Positions 11,835 through 23,557 of a stretch of DNA of 64,000 nt are shown here, piece after piece. This DNA is from Hemerocallis citrina (Eukaryota > Streptophyta > Magnoliopsida > Asparagales > Asphodelaceae): NCBI GenBank assembly GCA_017893485.1, contig CM030360.1:17531971-17595970 (forward strand), given 5' to 3'. Each line of letters opens with the position of its first letter. The stretch's first letter is position 1. A model generated the notes under the pieces. That model saw only the letters and a program-made list of their open reading frames with translations. It did not search any database and was not told the DNA's origin. Position numbers and translations under genes: made by a program.

Positions 11835-12345
11835 TTCTTCAGGAAGGAGTTAGGGTTCAGAGCAAATCGAAACCCTAACGGCAATTTGGGTTTCTCGTCA
11901 AAGAGAGAGAGAAAATCAAAGAGAGTAGAAATCGAAACCCTTCTTCGACGAAAAGAGAGAGAGAGAGAGAGAGACGATTCGCTCAGTATGATTTCTCGTC
12001 GAAGGGAGAGAGAGAACGGGAGAGAAATCGAAAGCCTATCGGCTTCGACGAAATCACAACAACAACCGATCTTGAGCTGAAGTTTCTCGTCGAAGAGAGA
12101 GAGAGATCGATAGAGATAAGAATGGACTTGTTTCTCGTCGAAGAGAGAGAGAGAGAACGTGAGAGAGCAAGGAGGCTAGGGTTTCATCGAAGAAAGAGAG
12201 AGCGGGAGTTGGAGATGGATGGGAGCTGAGAGTGATAGTGCCAAAAGAAAATGAGAGGAGGCTAGGGTTTCATCGAAGAAAGAGAGAGCGGGAGTGAGTT
12301 GAGAGCGATACTGCCAAAAGGAAAGGAGTGAGTAAATGATCATTT
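11835..12345 (+). repeat. GA-rich imperfect repeats with TTTCTCGTCGAAG units
   Basis: At least four copies of TTTCTCGTCGAAG (or TCGTCAAAG) each followed by GAGA runs (11890, 11990, 12081, 12130), plus a repeated AGGAGGCTAGGGTTTCATCG at about 12170 and 12256. Resembles a plant 5' leader or transposon leader. The ORF here is low-complexity and not a gene. Confidence 0.6.
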
Positions 12346-12391
12346 TACCCCCAACAAAAGAGCTGAGAGAACGGGATCAGATGTGAATCGT

Positions 12392-12395
<4 letters not shown>

Positions 12396-12472
<77 letters not shown>
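12396..12472. repeat. (TA)n microsatellite
   Basis: About 77 bases of uninterrupted TA, downstream of the GGT gene 3' end. Confidence 0.95.
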
Positions 12473-12476
<4 letters not shown>

Positions 12477-12608
12477 CATATTAATTTTCCTAAGTCCAGA
12501 AAGCATGCATATGTGAATTAATAAAATAGTATATATCAATCCCTGCTCCTTCCTAATAATTCGCTCAATTCTTGGGGAATTTGTTTTTCACAAACAAAGC
12601 AAGAAGCT

Positions 12609-12614
12609 TTTATT
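12609..12614 (-). terminator. Likely poly-A signal of GGT
   Basis: Reads AATAAA on the minus strand, about 225 bases after the GGT stop codon at 12840. It fits a normal plant 3' UTR length. Confidence 0.45.
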
Positions 12615-12839
12615 CATCAACACATTACAGATAGTTACATTACAACATTCAAAAGTGAGAGCGACGGACAATTAAACTTTGAACATGATTAAAACAAACT
12701 TAAAAATTAACTTCGATAGTAGTAGACGTAGACGTACGGAGGAGGACGCAACATTATTTATTATATGTAATGCGACCTCGAGTGCAATTAATTAATATAT
12801 TTGATTCAGACCGCACACACCTTTAATTATACGTACGGT

Positions 12840-14669
12840 TTAGTACCCTGCTGGAGAACCACCTTTCCTTGGGTCACTAACAGCATTAAGAAGTGTTACA
12901 TTCGTTACATGGTTATTGGAGTCAAGTGTAACCATATCGTTGTAGACCACGAACTGGCAAATAGCTCCTTCTCCGTCCCATTTTGCAAGTACATGACCCT
13001 TGTCTTCTAGATAATCAATTAAATTTTCGGAGACCTGGATATGATCTTTTGTGACTGTCGTGTAATTCTCATAGAAAACCTTGTTTGGAAATAACTGCAT
13101 GCATGCACATTCAAAAAGAGTTATATTTAATTAGAAATCTTAATTTAAAAAATATTTTTGCTGAGAAAGGGGTTTTTTTTTAGTGTATATCTCAAACCTT
13201 GTGATAACATCTTGGACTGATGACCGAATCGAATGGTTCCATTTTAAGGCCGAAATGATTCAAGAATACTTGAGTTACAGTTATAAGGATCAGGGGTCCC
13301 CCACTTGCACCAATCACAGCCTTTAGTTCACCATCCTACAGGAAATTAACATGAATAAAAAAATAAATTAATTAATTAAGTAATAGTAAAAGATAACATT
13401 TATATAATTAATATACTTGTGATATATTTTTCATCAACCTTAATGGTGTTACAGCTAGCGAGATTACTCTATCTCAACAATTATATATGAATTTGAGATA
13501 CGCAGATTCTGTTTTGAAACATTTCACTCGCTTATTACACTTTGATTCATATATAAAATCATTGAACATAATAAGAAACTAGATGGCACAGTTTGCTATA
13601 TTTTTTAGTCAAAAGTAGATAAATAAATAGAAAGTATATATTTATATATACCTTGAGAACAATTGTGGGTGTCATAGACGATAATGGTGTCTTCTTTGCT
13701 TCGATATAATTACCAGGAGCTGCAGGTAGGTGATAAGTATTGTTTGATGACATGTAGTCAGTTGGGGAAGAGAAATCGTCCATTTGATTATTCAGCAATA
13801 TTCCAGTACTCGGTGACAAAAAGAGTGATCCAAAATGATTGTTTACTGTGGTAGTTAAAGCAACAGCGTTTTTTTGCTCATCGATAATGCTAATGTGACT
13901 GGTTCCGTCATCAGGAATGGGAGCCCATCTGACATAAATATTAGTTTCGGATAATTAGCAATAATATTATTAATTTGTAAAATGTAAGCCATTTAGAATA
14001 ATCTTCAAAAGAAAACGATCGATCGAGAACTAGCTAGGATGCAATTTAATTTTTTTGTAAGAATCTTTACTTGTCACCATAGTCCCGAGGATCATTAGAT
14101 GTCTTGTCATCCCTTATGAGATCCTTGACAGCATCAGCAAACCCTTGATCGAGCATATCGTTGAGGACTTTCTCAATTGTTTCTGGATGTTTGTTAACAT
14201 CTGGATCTCCAAGATTCATTCTCAATGCAAACACATGTTTCAATGCTTCAATAAACCGATGACGCCCAAGGTCACCAACAACCTCATCAGGAATTCCATA
14301 GCTTTGAAGAATGTTCAGCATCTGCGTGCGTGTTAATATATACATACATGAAAAACACATATTCACTCTTGTAAGTATATATATATATATGACGTGAATC
14401 AGATATGCTTTTACTTGAGAATAGTTAGGACACCTGCAATTAATTATTATAGCCTTTAAAAAAAAAATGCCAACTAAATATAATCTTTCGTATATATTTA
14501 CCATTATGAATGCGGCTCCACCAGATGAAGGGGGAGGCATGGTGAGGACTTCCAGCCCCGAGTCCGGCCCAAAGACACTTGCATTTAGAGGTTGCCTGAC
14601 TATAACTTCATACTCCTTCAAGTCGTCGATAGTAAGTATCCCTCCTGCCTGTTGAAGGTCTTGAACTAG
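12840..14669 (-). pseudogene. GGT: Gamma-glutamyltransferase, 3' part (exons 2b-6)
   Basis: Plant GGT1-like enzyme that removes gamma-glutamyl groups from glutathione and its conjugates, normally in the apoplast. Exons on the minus strand: 14669-14502 (right part of exon 2), 14321-14071, 13928-13652, 13335-13198 and 13094-12840, each with GT-AG borders and matching phases. Visible hallmarks are TMPPPSSGGAA, then DDGTSHISIID, where the Thr is the autoprocessing site and nucleophile of the family, MSPSTGILLNNQMDDFS, the SSMTPTIVLK segment, GASGGP, and a C-terminus SDPRKGGSPAGY like that of GGT1. No stop or frameshift is seen in these exons. Exon 2 is severed by the CACTA element that starts at 14670, so the gene cannot give a normal mRNA unless the element is excised. 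Most of the small subunit lies here. Confidence 0.9.
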
Positions 14670-14689
14670 CACTACAAGGAATTTGACAT

Positions 14690-15065
14690 ATAGTGACAGC
14701 AAAAATCCGTGGGTAAAAGGCGAAAAACCGTAGGTATAGCCCGTAAAACCTATACCAACGGACATATTTTTCCGTCGTTTTTAATTAGCTATGCCCACGA
14801 AAAAATGCCGTCACTATAGCCTATAGCGACGGTTTTTTCACCCGTTGGTATAGGTATCGGTGTTATACCCACGGTTTCGTATCCGTTGGTATAGGTTTTA
14901 AAGACACCTTTTGCTTTCCTATACCCACGGTTGAAACTCCATTGCTATAGGTTTTAGCAATGGTTTTAGCTTCCAATTATTTGAATATATACCCACCGTA
15001 TTTATTCCGTTGGTATAGTTCTTTTTGTGTGGTCCGTTGGTATAGGTTTTAACAACATTTTTTAC
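14690..15065. repeat. CACTA subterminal repeats, left end
   Basis: Repeated short motifs such as CCGTTGGTATAG, TACCAACGG and CCCACGG in both orientations. They are the usual transposase-binding subterminal repeats of CACTA elements. Confidence 0.8.
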
Positions 15066-18000
15066 ACATACCCCCCCCCCTTCCAAATTTTACGGATAGG
15101 TCATAATTTGCTCTATACACAATTTTTTCTTATTAATTACGCTTATGATAATTTAATGTATTCTTTTATAATATTAATCCAATTATAAACTAAGAATACA
15201 ATAAAATAAATAAATGTGTTTATGAAACAAAATTAAATAAAATTAAACTTCAATCATATTAAAAATAAATAAAGTATTACAAGAGTGTCGATTACAAAAT
15301 AGTTGAAAAGTCAACCTAAGAGTACCATACTGACATATAATAAACATATAAAGTCTTCTAACAATCTCATCCACTCAATTTCTAAGTTTGCTCCATCAAG
15401 AAAAAATTAGCTTCTAATCCTCACCTGCAAATAACAAAAAGAACAAATGAATCACAACATAACTCAACATAAGAAATATTAAAAATTTCAGTAAGAATTA
15501 GTTAAACTAATTAGATACCATCTTCAATATCTTCATTAGTGTCTGGATTTAGAGAATGTGTATGGTCAGGGGCACTTGAAGCATCTGTAACCTATTAAAA
15601 ATAAAATACAGCTTATAGACTCTTCTTAATAAATATTTCCATCATTCATTAAAGAAAAAAATTTATGGAAAAAAAGACCTTACAAATGCAATACATTAGA
15701 ATTAAACATATGAAAAATCAATAATAAATACAAAAATATCTCATACAAAACATAACATTGAAATATGAACTCCAAGAGTAAAATATAATATACCTGTCTT
15801 GCAGCCTATATAATGTCATTCACATCTTCTCCAGAGAATCGATTATGAATCAACTCCAGACTGAAACAATTCCAGACTGCACTTAGCAAAGTTAGCAAAG
15901 TCACAACAACAACTGCACTGCACTTAGCAAAGCTAAATTTTAGTCAGCCCATAATTCCAGACTGAAACAATTCAGAACTCGGAGTACCACTCCAGATCTT
16001 ATTAGCACGACCCCAACAATTGTTTCTGAAAATCATAATAATGCATATGATGTACTCTTTGCGAAACATTAAAGACAAGCGGAAGTCAATGAGCCAGAAC
16101 ACAAACTGGGATAACTTACAACCTAGTCAAGCCATAGAAATTTATATTTGGAGCAAAACCTGGTTCTATGTCTCCAGTCCAAGCCAAGCCAAGTCAATAA
16201 TTACCATTTCAATCATGCTGGCATGCTGCCAAAGCATGTCTAACCAAAAGAACCACTATCCAACATCATCTGAACTATGATAGTGTTAAGACAAGGAGAG
16301 AAAATATAAATTAAAAAAATTTGCAAATGTCTATTCAGTTCTCTTGTTTAACCTACCCCAAAATTTAAAAATATTTAAAAATTCAGTTCTCCCACAGGTT
16401 CATCCCAGGATAAATTGATTACTAACACATGATTGTAGGTTCATCCCAGGATAATAATTGTAGTAAATTGATTATCCCAGGATAATCTCTTTTTGGGAAT
16501 TTAGTTAATATTATCATACACTTAATCACTAACACATGCATATTCTCAAACCTGTATCTTATTGAGCATCGTTACTCTACAATTCTCATTGGTAACGTGA
16601 CATTCTTTTCCTTGGTTCTCGTTCAGTGTACTTATTGTCTTGGTGGTTCTCCCACAGGTTCATTTTATTTAACCTATGTTTTAGTCCTACAATATACATC
16701 CCGAGTCATCAAGAGAACTTCAATCTAAGTATAGGCATTACTGTTATTCTTGCCTTCGTTTTTTTTTTCTCCAGTGGAACTAAGAAATTCATGGTTACCT
16801 ATTTTTGTTTTCCTTTGAAGAGCTTGAGCTTCTGTTATCAACCATATACCAGTCCTAACTGCAGCACATTCATGCATCACAGTTTGTAACTCTCAGTGGT
16901 CTGTTATACTAAAGACCAAACCATTCATTGTTAGTCAGACTCTTTGTCAAAGTAATATCCTACTCTGCCTTCAATTTTAGGGTAGTAAGCTTTTTCAGTA
17001 GTTATGCAAAAATCATAGAAAATTATTTCTACAAGAAACTGGGCAATGACTTACAGGAAGAAGCATTTCTTCAATTGCAGAAAGATATGCCTGACAGAGC
17101 TTGGAATCCACTTTGCAATGTTTAAACGCATCGGTAAAGACCTGTATATGGCCCAGTAAAGTAGTTTTAGTAACTTCTAACGATGAGCATTATTGTCAAC
17201 ATTCCGATACAGTATGTATCGCTTTGTGAAGCATACACTCTAAATTGCAAGGGTCTTGTGCTTTTTGGAAATGCAAGCATGAGTTGTTGTATTAGAATTA
17301 CAGATGAGATTTCTTAGAGGATGGGATCATTTTCGAGAGAAGTTGAGGAGAAGAAGACAGACTTAGAAAGCTGCACAAGGAGAAATGATTTAGTGACTAA
17401 TTTTGTGGAAGCTTACCAAGACTATTTTACTATAAATAAAAAAATGTGAAGAAAACAAATATACTATGATACAAGATAAGGAAAAAGTCATAATCAAAAT
17501 AATTTTTTATATAAGAAATTAATAGAATCAACACTAAAAATTTATAAGATAACCATCAAAACATTATCTGGAGACTGTAGGCACTATTAATTTAAAAGCT
17601 GGTTTAAAGCTCTAGAAAGCTTAAGCAAAAGCGGGACTAAAAGTGAGGCTTCTATCGGACTATTATGACTATGTTTGAGATTTTAAATCTAGGATAATGT
17701 GTCATCTCTCAACAATCTTCCTGGAGTCTGTAATATTTTCCACTGACTGAATTATTTGTGTTTTCGGAGCTTGTAAATATTTCCACCTTGTCATTGCCAT
17801 ACAATTGATTTTACAGCATATCTCTACTCATTATGTATGATAACTGATTATGTTCACCCCATCTGGTGCTTTGAGGTTATCTACTTTCATAATTCGAATG
17901 AATCAAATTTTATTTTTTTTCAACGGAAGAATGTTGGAAGCTACTTTGGCATGAACAGAAATCTATTAATGGACCACTAGGAGAACATTGTACCCACTAT

Positions 18001-18261
18001 TTATTCTTTGAGAATTATAAAGCTAAAGCATAAAGCATAGGTATCAATTGCCTCATACATAGCATTATAGTTATCAAAGACTTCATACAATCTATGACAA
18101 AAACGTGGGCAGAAGAACTAAGTAGGTATGCTTCTTTGCATTAGATCTATGATACCAACCTAAGCATTCTAGTCAAAAGAATTCAGAACAAATTAAGTCA
18201 AAGAGAATTTTATTTTGTCCGTAAATATAGAAGTACCCTTTTGTCTTAAATTTCCTTTGCA
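15066..18261. other. CACTA interior without a recognised gene
   Basis: About 3.2 kb of AT-rich sequence. A short open stretch on the minus strand at about 15600-15515 (acidic, Ser/Asp-rich) could be the end of an old transposon protein, but it is too short to name. No transposase motif was found by eye. Confidence 0.35.
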
Positions 18262-19595
18262 TCAAGTAGAATATACACCAGCAATCGAATTACTTAAATT
18301 AAAATTGCCTGTATAGCTACTGATAAGCTTCAGAAACACATCATCCGGTATATACCCTGAGTCTTGACCCACTTGTCGGCATATTGGGCATGTAGACAAA
18401 TTCTGACCACATTCTCTACAACACTGAAATCATAAATGCAATGCATTGCTTAACATGATAACATGAATAGTATGAAGAAAAAACTCAAAAAGAGAAAAGG
18501 TACTACTATAAACATACCATATGGCCGCACCCAAAGGCCAAGTCTTTTGCATTGGTCAAGCAGATAGGGCAAACCTTCAATGAAATATTGCTGTAAAGAT
18601 TATCAACGGACAAATAAAAAATATCAACGCAAAACATTTCAGCATTTACTTCTCATTACCTGGTTTGGATCTTCACTTGTGGATTGCTGTGGTCTGGTTT
18701 GTATCCTTGTTAACGATGGTTGTCTTCGGGTGACAGGTATTAGAGGAGGGCGTGGCACCACCCGCTTCGCCTTCCCAGTCACCCGCCTTTTTGGTCATTA
18801 ATGTTAAAGAGTCAGTCTATCAAAACGAAAAAATGAAAGTAAAAATGAAGGGTTCAACAAATATATGCTTCATATATTACCCAAGGAGTCCCAATTCTCT
18901 GGTTGCTTTATACTGGATTGGTACTTCCATCAGAGCAGCTAGGGCAAAGGCTGTTTCCTTCTCTACTGGGTTTGTATTTCTCGCCATGATATCAGTGAAG
19001 TTGACAAACTGCAGTAAACCAAGTATCTCAAAACTAACTGTAAAAGAGAAGGACTAATAAATAAACTACAATGTTTACTATCCATGTTCAGTAGGATATA
19101 TACTTGAAAGTTGTCGAAATCTCGTGCTGGAATCTTGTCATCAAAATTTCTCATGTCTTCCCAAGGTCCATCACCAACTCCAACCAGCACAATTGAGAGG
19201 GGGTAAGAACTAGTAGTAGTAAACATTTCATCAATTGCAAGCTTTTATAATATTACACACTGTGATGATGTAGCCTCGCATTGCTTTGCTAAATAGTAAT
19301 TGTAGGTTAATCATATAGACAATTGTTCATGTAGATATACCTTGCTGTTACAATTGAGTTGATTGTTTTCTCCTCTTGGGGGCTAAGAGCTCCTATATCT
19401 GTATCAACACTTCAAGTAACCTTCGCATATAGAAGAAAATAGCTTTAATGCATGATATTACAGACAGAACTTCACAGGGAGTAGTTTAGTTAGTTACCTG
19501 GCCATCAGCAATGATAACCAACACATGATATTGCCCGCCACTTCTCTCAACTATGTCAACAGCTGCCTCCACAATTGGTGCGAAGGAAGTTGGTC
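18262..19595 (-). pseudogene. RGLG: RGLG-type (copine/vWA + RING) E3 ligase gene fragment, last seven exons
   Basis: Minus-strand exons with GT-AG borders: 19595-19498, 19382-19341, 19209-19104, 19008-18881, 18786-18660, 18590-18518 and 18423-18262. The first give the vWA/copine part (QYHVLVIIADGQ, then PLSIVLVGVGDGPWEDM, then FDDKIPARDFDNFQ). The last two give a C3HC4 RING: CPIC ... CGHM | CCRECG ... CPICR. RGLG proteins are ubiquitin ligases, usually membrane-linked, acting in stress, hormone and drought signalling. The N-terminal half of the vWA domain and the promoter are missing, and the C-terminus after the RING reads on to a new TGA at 18262. The fragment lies wholly inside the CACTA element with introns kept, so it was captured as genomic DNA. 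Confidence 0.85.
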
Positions 19596-19935
19596 CTTGA
19601 AACGAAACAATATATGAACCAGGTGTAAAATTAATAGTCGGTAAAGAAAAGAAACTATCAACACAGACACTTGGTACTTTTATTTTATAGAATTTCATTG
19701 CATGATTTTTAGTATATAGGCATATTCCATAAGGCAACCAATAGTTCAGTGCATTAGAGTTTTCGAAAATATTAGGCTTTCTTAACTTAGTCATGTATTT
19801 GTGCCGTCTTGTATGAATATCAGAGTAAGAGTGTGAATAGATGAAAACCATCTACTGTCATGAAACAGATTGACTGTAAACACTTAAGTATTCATCCAAG
19901 ATGTCATAACTTAGTGCAGTAACATTGGTCTTAGA

Positions 19936-19979
19936 TAAGTCCATCACCTGATTAAATCAAATTTCAGGTGATGGACTTA
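19936..19979. repeat. Perfect 16-bp inverted repeat (hairpin)
   Basis: TAAGTCCATCACCTGA and its exact reverse complement are separated by 12 bases. A further CCATCACCTGA copy follows at about 19985. It lies in the CACTA element upstream of the RGLG exons. Confidence 0.85.
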
Positions 19980-20460
19980 CCAAAGCCATCACCTGAAAGA
20001 AAGCAATTTCAACAACTAAATTGAGTCAAAAAAAATGATAACAATGAATAACGAATACTAATATACAAAATAAGGAAATGTATAATTGCCTCCGACAACA
20101 TCCCTACTGTATATTGATTATTAACTTAAACTTCTTATAATTGTCTTTTGAGTAAACCCAGTCTACCAAATAACCGAATAATATCTCAAAATTTCTCACG
20201 AGCATTCTCACAAACACCTTGTGTGCCTCCTTAAATAAGCAGAAAATCGTTAGGATGTTTTGAGCATTCTCACGCCATCAAAATCGACATTAGGGTTAGA
20301 GAGGATGAGAATAATACCCATGGCAATCTTCTCAATGTTCTCATGGCAATCTAGGATCTAATCAGTGAAGCATGGTAAAGAACAACATGGCAATCAAAAT
20401 TCATCAACTAAGGAGGAAGCACCAAGCAAAACAAGTATCGAATTCATACCTCGGGTTTAA

Positions 20461-20710
20461 TTGGAAAGGAAGACGGCGGCGGGCGGTGGCGATGGAGGAG
20501 CAACGGCGATGGCGGGAAAGGGACTGCGACGGCGACATGGCGGGACGCTGATGGCGACGTGGCGGGACGACGGCGGCGATGTGGTGAGACGGGGATTCGG
20601 GTGTGAGAGGGAGGGGAGAGAGAAAGGGGATTCGAGACTGAGAGAGAGAGAGACAGAGAGGGGATTGAAGGATTCGGGTGAGATAGAAAGAAAGAGAGAA
20701 ATTGTATAAT
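20461..20710. repeat. GA/GC-rich leader-like block inside CACTA
   Basis: GGCGGC- and GAGAGA-rich sequence with ORFs on both strands, all low-complexity. Similar in style to the GA-rich block at 11835-12345. Could be the leader of a CACTA transcript on the minus strand. Confidence 0.4.
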
Positions 20711-20804
20711 TTGGGGATTTAAGATTTGGGGGGAAATGAAAAAGTTTGGAGGCAAATGAAATAATTTAGGAGGGTTAGTTGGCAGATAAATAACTTAAAC
20801 TTTT

Positions 20805-20950
20805 CAAGTGGGTGGACTATACCCACAGTGTTTTGAGATATAAAATTATAGGATACCTATACCCACAGTTTACTACACGTCCGTAGGTATATGATGTCTA
20901 TACCCACGGTTTTAGTGACCCGTCACTACAGGTATCCGTTGGTATATGGC
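20805..20950. repeat. CACTA subterminal repeats, right end
   Basis: Several ACCCACGGT and CCGTAGGTAT-like units, mirror images of those at the left end. Confidence 0.8.
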
Positions 20951-20965
20951 AAATTTCTTGTAGTG

Positions 20966-21755
20966 TAGATTGCTCCCTATCTCACCACCATACAACACAC
21001 TAGGTCCATTTTTTGCAATAGATGACAGTGTATCTGCTAGCTTCTCATTTTTGCACATATCATGGGCCTTTAGTAGTTGATTTCCTTTCGTATACACACT
21101 TCTAAGTCCTGTGTCATTGAAGATACCTGAATTCTGGATAAGCATTTGACCATGGAGATACTCGGATATGGTGAATCCATTTCTTGCAAATTCAATAGCT
21201 GGTTGAACAAGCCTTGACCAGTTGACATTGCCACTGCCGTACTCGTCCCATGCCTTATAAAGACCCTTGAGTTCGCCTGGAATGCCAATTGAGAGTGGTC
21301 CACTAACTTTTGCTTGAGGATCAGCATCATACATATCCTGCGAAAACAATATACATATATATATATATATATATTTACATAGCTACGAAAGGTACGTCTG
21401 GATTATTATTCAGATAATATATAGACTTTGTCATGAATTTGAGTCTTCGGGATAACAATTTAAATGAAAATAAAAACCAACAAAATAATTGATCAGATAT
21501 AGCACACCAGCCACTATGAATTTTATATATATATACTAGTAATATACACATGCAATGCACGTATTAATTTTTGTAAATTTTTTTTTTAAAATGAAACTCT
21601 GAGGTCCACATGAGATGCATGTCTTAATAAATATGATTATATATTTTTAATAATAAAAGTGAAAACTATAATGGAAGAGTTAGAGTTGCATAAGTAGGTA
21701 GATATACAATTTCAACCCTTCTATTATAATAGTTATTATATATTATATTATAGAT

Positions 21756-21786
<31 letters not shown>

Positions 21787-22855
21787 ATTTACACATGTGA
21801 TGCACATTTAATATATTAAAAAATTAGTGTAAAAAATTTGATGTAGTGAGTACTCGAACTTGAGGCCTCCTTCATATTAGTTATGCACGTGCTATGCATA
21901 GCACGTGTTGGTAGATTGACAAATGACACTAAGGTCTTCTCCCATTATAATATTAGAGATTAGAGATATGATGCTTTGTAACTTGTGTTCTTCAAAATTA
22001 CCATAAGGAAATGCTATGATACGTAATTAGATTTGGCTATAAACGACATTTTGATATATAACCAAAATATTCAGTTATTGGAAAAAATATAACCAAACTC
22101 CATTCATTTAAGCACTTATTTACAGATTTGTATAATCTTCAAAACTAAGCATTTGCGTAAAATAATATGTTTATACTACTGTCTACCAATTTTCAAGAGA
22201 GAAATTAATGATTTTAATTTTTCCATAAAACGAAGGGCAGGCATGAATGTCCGATAATCTCCTTAAGATTCAAAGATGAGTACTGTTAAGAAGTAATTAT
22301 GTATATATATATATATAATATATTCAGGGTGCATGATTTTTTATTAAATACGAGCGTAAAAAAATTGTAGTAATATCATAATTAATATATATGCATTAGC
22401 ACAGAGATCATATATATACCGGATTCGTTTTGTTTGGAGCTCGTTCCCTCATGTCAAAGGCTGTAGTAGTCCCATTAGCCAACCTTATTACCATGAAGGA
22501 GCCTCCACCGATACCGCTTGATGCAGCACTAACCACACCCAAGCACAAGGCAGTGGCCACAGCTGCATCCACTGCATTACGATTTTCTTCCAGCACATCT
22601 CTCCCAACTTTAGAGCATCGACCGTCGTCAGAGGCAACTGCAGCTTTTCCAACTACAATTTCCGATATTACTGTAGGAAGTACACTAGGACTTGGACTTG
22701 GTATCGGGCTTAGGTTTGGGCTTGGCCCGCTCGGGGGAATTCTTACAGCCCGAACGGAAACGGGGTGCAGAAGTGCTGGGATTAGGAAGAATATTTGTGT
22801 GAATAGCCACAAGGGTGACGATGGAGCTGCATTTAGACACCCCAAAACAATGCAT
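20966..22855 (-). pseudogene. GGT: Gamma-glutamyltransferase, 5' part (exons 1-2a)
   Basis: Exon 1 runs to 22420 (GT at 22419) and exon 2 starts at 21337, then runs to the CACTA border at 20966. Exon 1 encodes a hydrophobic stretch (LWLFTQIFFLIPALL) fitting a signal peptide, a Pro/Ser-rich linker, and the GGT core: VASDDGRCSKVG, then NAVDAAVATALCLGVVSAASSGIGGGSF and the RERAPNK segment. The joined protein would be about 627 residues, longer than the usual 570-580 because of the linker. Two defects are seen: the CACTA insertion, and the start. The only nearby ATG (22855-22853) is out of frame with the core by one base at a run of four G (22843-22840), while the in-frame codon upstream is a stop. 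A base error in this run or a real frameshift would explain this. Confidence 0.85.
21536..21966 (-). mobile_element. Helitron-like element in GGT intron 1
   Basis: On the minus strand it starts TCTCTAATCTCTAATATTATAA and ends with a small palindrome (ACGTGCATTGCATGTG) about 8 bases before CTAG, followed by T. That is the 5' TC / 3' hairpin-CTAG layout of Helitrons. Four relatives lie at 23107, 24173, 24356 and 40074. No coding capacity. A short (GATA)n run is at about 21754-21783. Confidence 0.65.
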
Positions 22856-22912
22856 TAATTAATTATTGCGTTTGTTAATGGACGGAATTAAATTTCTTTG
22901 ATATGTGCAATA

Positions 22913-22924
22913 TATATATATATG

Positions 22925-22974
<50 letters not shown>
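22913..22974. repeat. (TA)n microsatellite upstream of GGT
   Basis: TA run starting about 60 bases upstream of the GGT ATG, interrupted once by GTGCAAAA. Confidence 0.9.
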
Positions 22975-22977
<3 letters not shown>

Positions 22978-23106
22978 AAAGAAAACACGTGAAAACCATC
23001 TAGACCGTTGTAGGGTTATAATCTAACCACTTTTAGGATTTTTCAATCACATGCTCATTTACTAAATGAGCAAATTGTTCATACCCCTTTTTTCCATATA
23101 TATATA

Positions 23107-23316
23107 CTAGTATCATACACGTGCACACGTGCACGTGGAAAAAAATTGAAGGGATAATGAAAAGGGCAAAAAGAAAATAATTTCCAAACTGATCAACCTT
23201 CGAAAATATTTACCAAACTGGTCCACTTTCGAAAATATTTACCAAAGTTAGTCCATTACCCAACACGTGCATTGCACGGGTTGGGTTAAGGACTAAGGGG
23301 TTCTCCCATTATAGTA

Positions 23317-23320
<4 letters not shown>
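23107..23320 (-). mobile_element. Helitron-like repeat
   Basis: CTAG plus a CACGTGCAC palindrome at the left, and TTCTCCCATTATAGTAGTA at the right, as in the other copies read on the minus strand. No genes. Confidence 0.55.
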
Positions 23321-23359
<39 letters not shown>

Positions 23360-23370
23360 GCTTCATCCAC

Positions 23371-23433
<63 letters not shown>

Positions 23434-23460
23434 GCTTCATCCACTACTAATTTTACTACC

Positions 23461-23548
<88 letters not shown>
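23321..23548. repeat. (TA)n cluster with MITE fragments
   Basis: Three long TA runs separated by partial copies of TAATGCTTCATCCACTACTA (23356 and about 23430), the same inverted-repeat end as the MITE at 23993. The TA tracts appear to have expanded inside MITE ends. Confidence 0.8.

Positions 23549-23557
<9 letters not shown>

Larger units (their letters stand above)
14670..20965. mobile_element. CACTA (En/Spm) transposon carrying RGLG exons
   Basis: The left end CACTACAAGGAATTTGACAT and right end (inverted) CACTACAAGAAATTTGCCAT form the typical CACTA terminal inverted repeats. They are flanked by the 3-bp duplication TAG at 14667-14669 and 20966-20968. Many short CCGTTGGTATAG-type subterminal repeats lie inside both ends. 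The insertion is in GGT exon 2, and the coding frame resumes exactly across it. I see no transposase gene with confidence; instead the middle holds gene fragments of RGLG. It is therefore probably non-autonomous (a Pack-CACTA). The two TIRs and the exon continuity make the borders secure. Confidence 0.93.

Noticed and set aside
20444..20755. Pro/Ser-rich ORF on minus strand within CACTA
   Set aside because: Low-complexity GA/GC repeat with open frames on both strands.
22430..22858. 142-codon plus-strand ORF opposite GGT exon 1
   Set aside because: Shadow of the conserved GGT coding strand; no domain on this strand.
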